This document shows, in pieces, positions 27,449 through 35,598 of a stretch of DNA of 64,000 nt. Made by a program: the position numbers and the translations under genes. This DNA is from Chryseobacterium sp. S0630 (GTDB lineage Bacteria > Bacteroidota > Bacteroidia > Flavobacteriales > Weeksellaceae), in NCBI RefSeq assembly GCF_024158915.1, contig NZ_JAMZGF010000004.1, forward strand, positions 1 through 64,000, written 5' to 3'. The notes below the pieces were generated by a model. It searched no databases and was not told where the DNA came from. It was given only the letters and a program-made list of their open reading frames with translations. Positions within the stretch are counted from its first letter, which is position 1. Each line of letters begins with the position of its first letter.

Positions 27449-27976
27449 TTATTGAGTTAATTCCTTATAAACCTTTGTCTCCCAAGGCTTGATGTCTGTT
27501 ACGCCATATCGTTCTTTTTTAGAAATAGCAAGGTTGTCCAGCATGTCTACAAAATTTTTGTAATTGGCTTCATCCGTTGGTTTTACAATCACTGTAAAAA
27601 TGTTGGGTACCGGAGCGTTTTTATAAGCTTCAGCAATGATTTTTGAAATCTTTATTCCACTGAAATCAGTTTCTTTAAGATTACCTGTATTCAGATCTTT
27701 CTGATTGCTCTGATGATAAAATACGCGGTTGTCTTTTCCCAGGATAAAGGTAATCTGGTTTTGATCTCCAATTACATGATCATTTGGGAGCGGGTTGGGA
27801 TTATGGTCTTTTGCAGGTAGTCCCAGATCCATTACATTAGGTTTTGTAAAATTAGTGGTAAACATAAAGAAGGTGATGAGTAAGAATCCCAGATCTACCA
27901 TAGGAGTCATGTCCACGCGGATCATTTTTTTCTTTTGCTTTCCGCCTTGTTTCTCTTGTGCAATTACTTCTGCCAT
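27449..27976 (-). CDS. ExbD/TolR-like biopolymer transport protein, orphan copy
   Basis: A 175-residue ExbD-like protein. It has a cytoplasmic N-terminal region, one membrane helix (VDLGFLLITFFMFTT) with the preceding proton-pathway Asp in DMTPMVDLGF, and a periplasmic domain. It is a close paralogue of the second exbD (52932-53498), sharing VDMTPMVDLGFLLITFFMFT and KPNVMDLGLPAK. It has no exbB or tonB beside it. It may join the ExbB complex encoded at 51.4-54.4 kb or serve a different system. A perfect 28-nt palindrome lies upstream (28051-28078). Confidence 0.88.
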   Translation of the reverse strand: MAEVIAQEKQGGKQKKKMIRVDMTPMVDLGFLLITFFMFTTNFTKPNVMDLGLPAKDHNPNPLPNDHVIGDQNQITFILGKDNRVFYHQSNQKDLNTGNLKETDFSGIKISKIIAEAYKNAPVPNIFTVIVKPTDEANYKNFVDMLDNLAISKKERYGVTDIKPWETKVYKELTQ

Positions 27977-28050
27977 GATTAAAAATTTTTAAATGTTAAA
28001 CGGTGTTTTTTTGAAAAATTCTTACAACAAGTGTGCCTTGTTTGTGAAAT

Positions 28051-28078
28051 AATCAATAGATTCATGAATCTATTGATT
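28051..28078. repeat. Perfect 28-nt palindrome
   Basis: Two 14-nt arms, AATCAATAGATTCA and its exact reverse complement, directly abut. It lies 75 nt upstream of the orphan exbD start. It could be an operator or a cruciform/terminator-like element; a run of GTTTTTG follows on the plus strand. Confidence 0.85.
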
Positions 28079-28188
28079 GTTTTTGTAATTAATTTTCAAG
28101 TATTCCCATTTCTTTTCATTTTGTTTGAAAATAAAAATCAGGACTTTATTGTTTGGGCAAGTAACCTAATCAGCTGAAGAGGTAAACA

Positions 28189-28220
28189 AAACACTCACGC
28201 AATAATGGATGAGTGTTTTA
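28189..28220 (-). terminator. Terminator after secreted repeat protein
   Basis: Minus strand AAAACACTCA / TGAGTGTTTT with a 12-nt loop, followed by TTTTGTTTACC. Confidence 0.75.
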
Positions 28221-28281
28221 GGGTGAAAAAATAATCTATTGACATGATTTCTTCCGAATGATTAAAGTATTTATCAATACA

Positions 28282-29808
28282 TTATCTGCTGACTGTTATT
28301 TTCTTTGAGAGAATGATTTCCTCTTTGCTTTTTATCTGTACAATATAGATTCCTTCTGAGAATGCAGAAGTATTGATTTTTATTTTTTTCTCATGGTACT
28401 TTTGTGAGAAAATTTTTCTTCCCGACATATCGGTAATATGAATGTTGCTTTCCTGAGGTAAGTTATCTGCATAAAAGAAATCTTTTGCCGGGTTAGGGTA
28501 AAGGTTGGGCTGATTCATTTTCTGGCTTTCGGAGATGCCTAACTGTTCCGGGCTTAGCTTTACGATCCACCCGTCAATATTGCCGTGGTTCTCTGAAACA
28601 TCTCCATTGGTGGAACTGGAATATCCAATGATAATGAATCCGCCATCTACGGTCTTCCGGATAGTCTCCGCATTTCCGCCTAAAGATTTTTGCCATTGAA
28701 GCGTTCCTGTGTTATCTGTTTTTATAATCCATGCATCAGTATTTCCATGATTTCCCAGCACGTCACCATTGTTAGAATTGGAAAGCCCTGCAATTATATA
28801 TCCTCCATCAGATGTTTGTTGAATAGATTTTGCACCATCACTTTTATTGCCTCCAAAAAATTTTTGCCATTGTACATCTCCATTACTGGCTAGCTTTATG
28901 ATGCCATAATCAGAACTTAAGGGATAAGGATAAATAGACCTTTCATATATTCCGGCAACAATATAGCCTCCATCAAAAGTCTGTTGAATAGAATTGGCAG
29001 TATCAAAGCCTGTTCCACCTAAGGATTTCTGCCATTGTAAATTCCCGTATGAATCCAGTTTTATAATCCAATAATCTGATCCTCCATAAATTTGTGTAAC
29101 ATCTCCGTCGGCAATATTTCCCGTGGTGGCGGCAATAATATATCCATTGTCAGAAGTTTGCTGGATAGATTGAACTTGTTCTGCTGAACTGCTGCCTAAG
29201 GATTTTTGCCATTGTACATTTCCTGTGGAATTTGTCTTAATGATCCAGATATCCGAACCTCCATGGCTTCCCAGTACGTCACCATCATTAGAATAGCTTG
29301 TTCCGGCAATAATGTATCCTTCATCAGAAGTTTGCAAAATATCTTTTGCAATATCGCGATCGCTTCCGCCTATCGATTTTTGCCATTCTATATCCCCAGT
29401 TGAATCTAATTTTACAATCCAATAATCTTCAAAACCATTGTTGCTGGTAAGATCGCCATCTGCAGAACTTGATCCTCCGGCAAGAATATATCCTCCATCG
29501 GAAGTTTCCCATATAGAATGGAATAATTCTGCCTGGCTGCCTCCTAATAATTTTTGCCATTGTATATTTCCGTTGAAATCAAATTTAATAATCCAGGCGT
29601 CCCTGCTGCCAAAATTCTGTGTAAGATCTCCGTTGTTGGAAAAGGTAGAACCTGAGACAATATATCCTCCATCAGAAGTTGGTTCTACAAAGTGAAACAG
29701 GTCTACATTACTTCCTCCCATCGATTTTTGCCATTGAATGGAAGGAGTCGTTTGAGCGTATAGAATTGAAGTTATAAATAATGATAGAATAAACGTTAAG
29801 TTTCTCAT
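28282..29808 (-). CDS. Secreted seven-repeat protein with type IX sorting domain (copy B)
   Basis: A 508-residue protein with a Sec signal peptide (LTFILSLFITSILYAQT). It has seven units of about 50-55 residues, each with QWQKxLGG, SDGGYI(V/I)AG and a SNGDV...D(A/Y)WI(I/V)K segment, and a C-terminal Por secretion domain (LYPNPAKDFFYAD, GIYIVQIKSKEEIILSKKI). Seven units suggest a seven-bladed beta-propeller. The C-terminal sorting domain sends the protein through the type IX system to the cell surface or medium. It is the tandem paralogue of the neighbour at 29917-31458. Ligand or function is unknown. Confidence 0.88.
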   Translation of the reverse strand: MRNLTFILSLFITSILYAQTTPSIQWQKSMGGSNVDLFHFVEPTSDGGYIVSGSTFSNNGDLTQNFGSRDAWIIKFDFNGNIQWQKLLGGSQAELFHSIWETSDGGYILAGGSSSADGDLTSNNGFEDYWIVKLDSTGDIEWQKSIGGSDRDIAKDILQTSDEGYIIAGTSYSNDGDVLGSHGGSDIWIIKTNSTGNVQWQKSLGSSSAEQVQSIQQTSDNGYIIAATTGNIADGDVTQIYGGSDYWIIKLDSYGNLQWQKSLGGTGFDTANSIQQTFDGGYIVAGIYERSIYPYPLSSDYGIIKLASNGDVQWQKFFGGNKSDGAKSIQQTSDGGYIIAGLSNSNNGDVLGNHGNTDAWIIKTDNTGTLQWQKSLGGNAETIRKTVDGGFIIIGYSSSTNGDVSENHGNIDGWIVKLSPEQLGISESQKMNQPNLYPNPAKDFFYADNLPQESNIHITDMSGRKIFSQKYHEKKIKINTSAFSEGIYIVQIKSKEEIILSKKITVSR

Positions 29809-29859
29809 ATTTTTGATGGGTATTAGTTTATTCTAATGTAATTAATTTTATTCAATTCG

Positions 29860-29916
29860 CTAAAAAATAATCTATGATGTTATTTCTCCCGAATGATTAA
29901 AGTATTAGTCAATAAA
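29860..29916. repeat. Flank repeat shared by the two secreted repeat-protein genes
   Basis: The sequence just after the copy A stop (CCGAATGATTAAAGTAT, then AATTATCTGCTGACTG) is repeated after the copy B stop near 28229-28281. The duplication therefore includes 3' flanking DNA as well as the coding region. Confidence 0.75.
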
Positions 29917-31458
29917 TTATCTGCTGACTGTTATTTTCTTTGAAAGAATGATTTCCTCTTTGCTTTTTATCTGTACAATATAGATTCCTTCTGAGAATGC
30001 GGAAGTATTGATTTTGATTTTTCTCTCATGGTACTTTTCTGAGAAAATTTTTCTTCCCGACATATCGGTAATATGAATGTTGCTTTCCTGAGGTAAGTTA
30101 TCTGCATAAAAGAAATCTTTTGCCGGGTTAGGGTAAAGGTTGGGCTGATTCATTTTCTGACTTTCGGAGATTCCTAACTGTTCAGTACTTAATTTAACTA
30201 CCCAGGCATCTACTGAACCATGATGTCCTGTCACATCTCCGTCGGTGGAAAAAATTTGGCCTGCGACTATATATCCTCCGTCAGTTGTTTTTTGAATAGA
30301 GTAGGCATCATCAAAAGCGGTTCCTCCCAGCGGCTTTTGCCATTGTGAAATTCCTGAAGGGTCTAACTTTATTATCCAGTAATCATTACTTCCATGATTT
30401 CCTGTTACATCTCCGTTTACAGAAGAAGTTCCGCCGGCCACTATATATCCGCCATCCGAAGTTTGCTTTACAGAATAGGCATAATCGTTACCAGCACCGC
30501 CAAAGTATTTTTGCCATACTGTATTTCCGGCAGCGTCTAATTTTGCCACACAATAATTAGATATTCCAAAAACTGTTGGAATCTCAGAGTTTGCAGAGGT
30601 AGATCCACCGGCCACAATATATCCGCCATCTGATGTTTGCTGGATAGATTCTGCAGAGTCAGCAAGATTTCCGGCCAATGTTTTTTGCCATTGCAGAGCT
30701 CCTGAGGAATTTAATTTTACAATCCAAAAATCTTCGTTTCCATGATTTTCTGTAATGTCTCCATTAGTAGAGGCGGATGCTCCTGCAATAATATATCCAC
30801 CGTCTGATGTTTGTTGGATAGAATTACACCTTTCATAAGAACTTCCACCCAATGATTTTTGCCATTGTAGAGTTCCTGAGGAATCTAATTTTACGATCCA
30901 ATAATCGGGATTCCCATGATTTCCTGTCACATCTCCATCTGTAGAGTCAGATTCTCCGGCTACAATATATCCGCCGTCAGAGGTTTGCCGAACAGATTTT
31001 GCTCTGTCTTCATTAGTTCCACCTAATGATTTTTGCCATTGTAGAGTTCCTGAGGAATCTAATTTTACAATCCAGTAATCAGAATTCCCGTGATTTCCTG
31101 TCGCATCTCCGTTGGTAGAGGTGGATTCTCCTGCCACAATATATCCTCCGTCGGTTGTCTGTTGAATAGAATTGGCACTGTCATAGAGGCCTCCACCTAA
31201 TGATTTCTGCCATTGTATACTTCCTGAGGCATTTAACTTTATAACCCAGTAATCAGAATCTCCGTGATTTGTAATATTTCCATCATTGGACATAGAGTTT
31301 CCCGCTACAATATACCCTCCATCAGAGGTTTGTTGAATAGCATTGGCAGATTCGCCCTGAGTGCCTCCTAATGCTTTTTGCCATTCTATGGAAGGAGCAG
31401 TCTGTGCTGTGAGTATTGAAAAAGTAAAAAATAAAAAAGTAGATGTTAAATATCTCAT
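29917..31458 (-). CDS. Secreted seven-repeat protein with type IX sorting domain (copy A)
   Basis: A 513-residue paralogue of the neighbour. It has a signal peptide (STFLFFTFSILTAQT), seven repeat units (QWQKSLGG, SIQQTSDGGYIVAG, GDVTGNHG, DYWIVKLDSSG) and a Por secretion C-terminal domain identical over long stretches to copy B. Units 3 and 4 are almost identical even at DNA level, which suggests recent unit duplication. The repeat number equals that of copy B. It would be exported by the type IX system. Its role is unknown; adhesion or binding is one possibility for such propellers. Confidence 0.88.
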   Translation of the reverse strand: MRYLTSTFLFFTFSILTAQTAPSIEWQKALGGTQGESANAIQQTSDGGYIVAGNSMSNDGNITNHGDSDYWVIKLNASGSIQWQKSLGGGLYDSANSIQQTTDGGYIVAGESTSTNGDATGNHGNSDYWIVKLDSSGTLQWQKSLGGTNEDRAKSVRQTSDGGYIVAGESDSTDGDVTGNHGNPDYWIVKLDSSGTLQWQKSLGGSSYERCNSIQQTSDGGYIIAGASASTNGDITENHGNEDFWIVKLNSSGALQWQKTLAGNLADSAESIQQTSDGGYIVAGGSTSANSEIPTVFGISNYCVAKLDAAGNTVWQKYFGGAGNDYAYSVKQTSDGGYIVAGGTSSVNGDVTGNHGSNDYWIIKLDPSGISQWQKPLGGTAFDDAYSIQKTTDGGYIVAGQIFSTDGDVTGHHGSVDAWVVKLSTEQLGISESQKMNQPNLYPNPAKDFFYADNLPQESNIHITDMSGRKIFSEKYHERKIKINTSAFSEGIYIVQIKSKEEIILSKKITVSR

Positions 31459-31545
31459 ATGTATTTGAATAAGTGATGGTTATTCAAATGTAATTAATTT
31501 TACACTACGTTTGGTGTTTTGTTGTTTATTTAATTCATGAAAACA

Positions 31546-31575
31546 AAAAACTCACACGATAAAGTGTGAGTTTTT
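31546..31575. terminator. Bidirectional terminator between dsbD-like gene and copy A
   Basis: AAAAACTCACAC / GTGTGAGTTTTT, perfect 12-nt stem with a 6-nt loop. Confidence 0.85.
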
Positions 31576-31593
31576 GAATGATATGTAAATAAT

Positions 31594-33663
31594 TTATTTA
31601 TTCTTTTTGTAGAAATTAACACCACATTCCAGGAATTTTTTGAAATCCTCTTTTGGCATATACCCTGAAACAGGCGTGTTGATTACTTTTCCGTCCGGAG
31701 TAATTAAAACATAGTGTGGTTGAGAGTTATTATTGAAGTTCACCTGTTGGAATAAACTCCATCTGTCCCCAATTGTTTTTACCTTTTTGATCTGCCCGTC
31801 TCCAAGGTCAATTTTGGTTTTCTGATCTTCAGGAAGCTCTTCCTTGTCATCTACATATAGAGAAGCCAGTACTACATCGTTCTGAAGAATCGGTAAGATG
31901 TCCGGTTCGCTCCATACAAATTCTTCCATTTTTCTACAGTTTTCACATCCGTATCCTGTGAAGTCGATCAGGATTGGTTTATCTTCTTTTTTAGCCAGTT
32001 CTATTGCTTTGAAGAAGTCGTGTTCAGGATGCATTCCTAAAATTCCGTCTTTCTCATCATGGAAATAGCTTACGTTCAGCGGAGGTAAAATTCCACTTAA
32101 TAATTGAAGTTTTGGACGGTCAGACGGGATTAAACCCTGAACCAGGTAGATCACAAAACCAATTCCCAATACCCCTAATATTTTTCTGGTGATAGAGATT
32201 TTAGGCTTTTTGTCATCATGAGGGAACCTGATCAATCCTAATAAATAGATTGCTAATCCTAATGCGATAATAATCCAGATCGCAATGAAAAGTTCTCTTT
32301 TTAAGAAGAATGTTTTGGATACAAGATCTGCTTTAGACAAGAATTTCAATGCTAATGCCAGTTCTACGAATCCTAAAACAACTTTTACCGTATTCATCCA
32401 TCCTCCGGATTTCGGAAGACTTTGTAATGCCTGCGGGAATAATGCCAGCAATCCAAAAATAATCGCCCATGCCAGCCCGAATCCTGCCAAAGCAAAAGTC
32501 AAGAGCATTGGAACATTGGATGAACCTGTTACCGCACTTCCTAATAAACTTCCTAAAATAGGTCCTGTACATGAGAAAGAAACAATTACCAGGGTCAATG
32601 CCATGAAGAAAATACCGATAATTCCTCCTGCCTCTTCTGCTTTGGAAGATTTGTTGGCAATAGAACTTGGTAGAGTGATATCATAATATCCGAAGAAACT
32701 TCCGGCAAAGAAGATGAATATGATAAAGAAAGCAATATTCAACCATACGCTGGTAGAAATCTCGTTGAAGATATTTCCGGCAATTCCATCAATAATATGG
32801 AAAGGAATACTCAATAAAACGAAGATAAGAAGAATGAAAAACCCATAAATAAGCGCATCTCTTTTCCCTTTTGCTTTGTCTTTACTTCCTTTTGTAAAGA
32901 ATGAAACGGTAAGCGGAATCATCGGGAAAACGCATGGCGTAAGCAAAGCAATTAATCCTCCGATAAATCCTAAAAATAGATACGTCCAGTAGTTTTCATC
33001 CACTTTGGTAGAGGCAGTACCGCAATCCGTCAATGGTTTTTTGAAATCAATACTTTCAATTTTCAGCTGCTTAGGATCCAGTTTTGAAGTTTCTGTGATC
33101 GTAGCTTCTGTTTTTGCAGGATTTTCAGTAACCGTCTCAGTTATTTTTACAGAGTCTTTAGCAGGACCTGCAGTTTCCTCGGTCGTAGCCTCTTCCGTTG
33201 CCCCTTTTGGCGTAACCTTTTGGTTGAATTCTAAAGTATTGGGAGCCAGACAAACTCTGTCGTCACAGGTCTGATAGGTAATCTCAGAAGTGACATCTGC
33301 GGGTTTTGTCGGATCTTTTAATTTAAATTTTTGCTTAAATCCAGCAGAATTGGAATAGAAAACAATGGTTCCTCCAAATGCTTCAGAAAACTCTTCATGT
33401 TTTTTACCTACTTCGGTAAATTTTCCGATCAACTCAATATTTTTTCCTGTCACTTTATACTCGGTCGGAATTCCGGTATCTTCCGGTAAATCTTTAGAGT
33501 AAATATGCCATCCGCTTTCCATGGTAGCATTCAATACCGCTTCGTATTGATTGTTCCCCAAATCGTTGATGGTGAATTTAAACTTTACAGGATTTTTTAT
33601 CTGCGCATTAATTCCTGTCGCTAAAAATAGTAGAATTAATAAAAACCAATTTCTAAATTTCAT
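31594..33663 (-). CDS. Thiol:disulfide interchange protein DsbD-like
   Basis: A 689-residue membrane protein. A signal peptide (FLLILLFLATGINAQ) leads into an N-terminal periplasmic domain. The middle part has about eight membrane helices, including the cytochrome-c-biogenesis-type LLTPCVFPMIPLTVSFF and VIVSFSCTGPILGSLLG with redox cysteines. The C-terminal thioredoxin domain has FTGYGCENCRKMEEFVW, a CxxC. It carries electrons from cytoplasmic thioredoxin to the periplasm. It sits in a redox group with the thioredoxin-peroxiredoxin fusion (33998-34957). Length and order match Bacteroidota DsbD. Confidence 0.93.
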   Translation of the reverse strand: MKFRNWFLLILLFLATGINAQIKNPVKFKFTINDLGNNQYEAVLNATMESGWHIYSKDLPEDTGIPTEYKVTGKNIELIGKFTEVGKKHEEFSEAFGGTIVFYSNSAGFKQKFKLKDPTKPADVTSEITYQTCDDRVCLAPNTLEFNQKVTPKGATEEATTEETAGPAKDSVKITETVTENPAKTEATITETSKLDPKQLKIESIDFKKPLTDCGTASTKVDENYWTYLFLGFIGGLIALLTPCVFPMIPLTVSFFTKGSKDKAKGKRDALIYGFFILLIFVLLSIPFHIIDGIAGNIFNEISTSVWLNIAFFIIFIFFAGSFFGYYDITLPSSIANKSSKAEEAGGIIGIFFMALTLVIVSFSCTGPILGSLLGSAVTGSSNVPMLLTFALAGFGLAWAIIFGLLALFPQALQSLPKSGGWMNTVKVVLGFVELALALKFLSKADLVSKTFFLKRELFIAIWIIIALGLAIYLLGLIRFPHDDKKPKISITRKILGVLGIGFVIYLVQGLIPSDRPKLQLLSGILPPLNVSYFHDEKDGILGMHPEHDFFKAIELAKKEDKPILIDFTGYGCENCRKMEEFVWSEPDILPILQNDVVLASLYVDDKEELPEDQKTKIDLGDGQIKKVKTIGDRWSLFQQVNFNNNSQPHYVLITPDGKVINTPVSGYMPKEDFKKFLECGVNFYKKNK

Positions 33664-33997
33664 TGTTCATTTCATTAAAATTTTGAGACTCCATTTCGTT
33701 TTCTCATTCTTTGCAAATCTTCTGTCTTACCTGAAAGGAAAGCTGTCAAATACAGTATTATTCCTAATGAGTCTGTGTCCAGATTTTTTGCCTCGCTAAA
33801 ATAGATAATTTTTCGTCCCTAAAAAATTTAGAAACTTTCTTTTTTTAAGCCTGATCCCTAAAATATTTTGTCTTATGCCCTAATCGCAATAAAAGTGTTA
33901 CTTATTTTATCATTCAAAATGATTATAGATTTTTTCAATTTTGTCAACTTGGTATTATGATGAGGATCTTTTCCAGAGCAAAAAATCTCTGAGAAAA
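33664..33997. other. Intergenic region between redox genes with a tilS-like remnant
   Basis: This 334-nt spacer holds no intact gene. Part of it (about 33770-33850) matches an internal piece of tilS, described separately. Confidence 0.7.
33770..33850 (-). pseudogene. Remnant copy of the tilS C-terminal coding region
   Basis: 33803-33835 is identical over 33 nt to 35724-35756 inside tilS, which encodes part of KKVSKFFRDEKLSAL. Similarity continues weakly on both sides, e.g. CCAGATCTTTTCCTTGATC versus CCAGATTTTTTGCCTCGCT. The piece has no intact frame. It looks like a relic of a duplicated or displaced tilS fragment. Confidence 0.6.
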
Positions 33998-34957
33998 TCA
34001 ATTCAGATTTTTTAAAATATCTTCTACGGATGCTCTGTTTTTATAGTCCGCATCAAAATGTCTCCATGTAATTTCTTTCCCTTCATTAACGATGAAGGTT
34101 GCCGATACAGGAAGTCTTCCGGAATGATCTGATCTGCTGTCAGCGAAATCCTCCTTTAATTTTGAGTTGTAAAAATTAAGTGTTTCACTGTCTGGAGTAT
34201 AAAGAACATCAAATGCTTCTGCAATTTTATATCCTTCATCATATAAAACTGTATAGTCTGTCTTTGTTTTGCTGATCGTTTTCTCTATAAACTCCGGTTT
34301 TTCTGGAGAAATAATGACAAGTCTTGCGTTTTTCGATTTCAGCTCCGGAGCCAGATTTTGTAATGTTTCAATATATTTGTTACAATAAGGACACCATTGC
34401 CCACGAATAAAAACAATCACCAGTTTTTTGTTTTCCTTTGATGATGAAAATGTATTTCCTAAATGATCTTTTGCATTGAAATTATCAATTTTATCACCTA
34501 TCATTTTTCCTTTTACCTGATCTAAAGTTTTGCCGGGTTGAGACATCTTTTTTTTCAGGACTGATGCCCCAACTTCCAAAAACTGTTCAGGATTATAGTA
34601 TCCGAAATCATATTGAACCAGTTTTCCTTTTGAATCCAGGAATAAAAAGGAAGGATAGTTTACCACTTTAAATTCTTTGGCAAGGCTTAGCCCTTCTTTT
34701 TCTGCGTCTATGGCAAGATTTACAAAATTTTTGTTGAACATCTCTCCGATTCTTGGGTCAGTAAAGGTGTTTTTTGCCATCAGCTTACAAGGTCCGCACC
34801 ATGTGGTGAACAGATCAATGAAGATCAGTTTATTCTCTTTTGCTGCGATTTTTTTCGCGGCTTCCAAATCAATTTTTTGAAAATTGATGCCTGCGCTTTG
34901 TGCGTTGAATGAAATTCCTACTAGTATAAGAAGGCTCAATACGATTTTTCTGAACAT
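33998..34957 (-). CDS. Thioredoxin-peroxiredoxin fusion protein
   Basis: A 319-residue exported protein. The signal peptide (IVLSLLILVGISFNAQS) is followed by a thioredoxin-like domain with FTTWCGPCKLM (Cys54, Cys57). A second domain at about 155-315 resembles an AhpC/TSA-type or peroxiredoxin-like fold with IRGQWCPYCNKYIETL (Cys189, Cys192). Such fusions in Bacteroidota act as periplasmic thiol oxidoreductases. It lies near dsbD-like on the same strand and may receive electrons from it, but no direct evidence shows that. Confidence 0.85.
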   Translation of the reverse strand: MFRKIVLSLLILVGISFNAQSAGINFQKIDLEAAKKIAAKENKLIFIDLFTTWCGPCKLMAKNTFTDPRIGEMFNKNFVNLAIDAEKEGLSLAKEFKVVNYPSFLFLDSKGKLVQYDFGYYNPEQFLEVGASVLKKKMSQPGKTLDQVKGKMIGDKIDNFNAKDHLGNTFSSSKENKKLVIVFIRGQWCPYCNKYIETLQNLAPELKSKNARLVIISPEKPEFIEKTISKTKTDYTVLYDEGYKIAEAFDVLYTPDSETLNFYNSKLKEDFADSRSDHSGRLPVSATFIVNEGKEITWRHFDADYKNRASVEDILKNLN

Positions 34958-35037
34958 ATATTTCTTTTCTTATTATGTTCCCTGATCAAGAATAAAATCA
35001 CCCATGAATTAAAATATTTTATTTAATAGTTTGATTA

Positions 35038-35598
35038 TCAGGTAGAAAAAATGCTGTTATTTTTAATCTTCTTGATCTGCTCTACACATTTGTATTTTTG
35101 ATTCTGAGCATTATGTTTGCTGGAATACTGGTATTTATCCTGAATTTCCTCTATACTTTTATTTTCAATAAAAATGTCATGGATCAGATTCTGACAATGT
35201 GAAGAGATCGATTTGATATAGCCAACCAGTTTTTCCCAGTAATACCTTTCATTTTCAATGGCAGTACTTATTTCCACCTGATGTTCCATGAAATAGTTTT
35301 CAGGAGACTCTACATAAAAGTTTCTGTTTTTTAGTTTTTTAAACCACAGATTTTTTACAATTCCGATAATATAATTTCCCAGACAGGTTTGAACTTTGAA
35401 GTCATCAGCATTGAGCTTTTCGTAAAGAATGAGTAATGCGTCCTGGAAAATATCTTCTGCATCTTCCAGATTACCTTTATTATTCAGAATAAATTTCTGA
35501 GTATAACCAAAATACTGTTGGTATAAAATTCCAAAAGCTATATTGCTGTCTTTCTTAAAATCATCAACAGCTAACGAATTAGTTGTTTTTCTGTCCAC
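35038..35598 (-). CDS. ECF-type RNA polymerase sigma factor
   Basis: This 186-residue protein has the sigma-70 region 2 core (NLEDAEDIFQDALLILYEKL) and a putative region 4 (KSIEEIQDKYQYSSKHNAQN). It starts with GTG at 35598, overlapping the last 28 nt of tilS, so it is probably translated from the same transcript. No anti-sigma factor is adjacent. It has the size of flavobacterial ECF sigma factors. Its regulon is unknown; the nearby redox genes are one candidate. Confidence 0.8.
   Translation of the reverse strand: MDRKTTNSLAVDDFKKDSNIAFGILYQQYFGYTQKFILNNKGNLEDAEDIFQDALLILYEKLNADDFKVQTCLGNYIIGIVKNLWFKKLKNRNFYVESPENYFMEHQVEISTAIENERYYWEKLVGYIKSISSHCQNLIHDIFIENKSIEEIQDKYQYSSKHNAQNQKYKCVEQIKKIKNNSIFST

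Larger units (their letters stand above)
27977..28281. other. Intergenic region upstream of orphan exbD
   Basis: These 305 nt hold a perfect 28-nt palindrome near the exbD side, a terminator for the secreted repeat protein, and the 3' part of a flank repeated at 29860-29916. No supported gene was seen. Confidence 0.65.

Noticed and set aside
29206..31078. Repeated DNA in the two secreted repeat-protein genes considered as a CRISPR or tandem satellite
   Set aside because: The repeats are coding, in frame, with units of about 150-165 nt and no short conserved repeat-spacer pattern; they are protein repeats.
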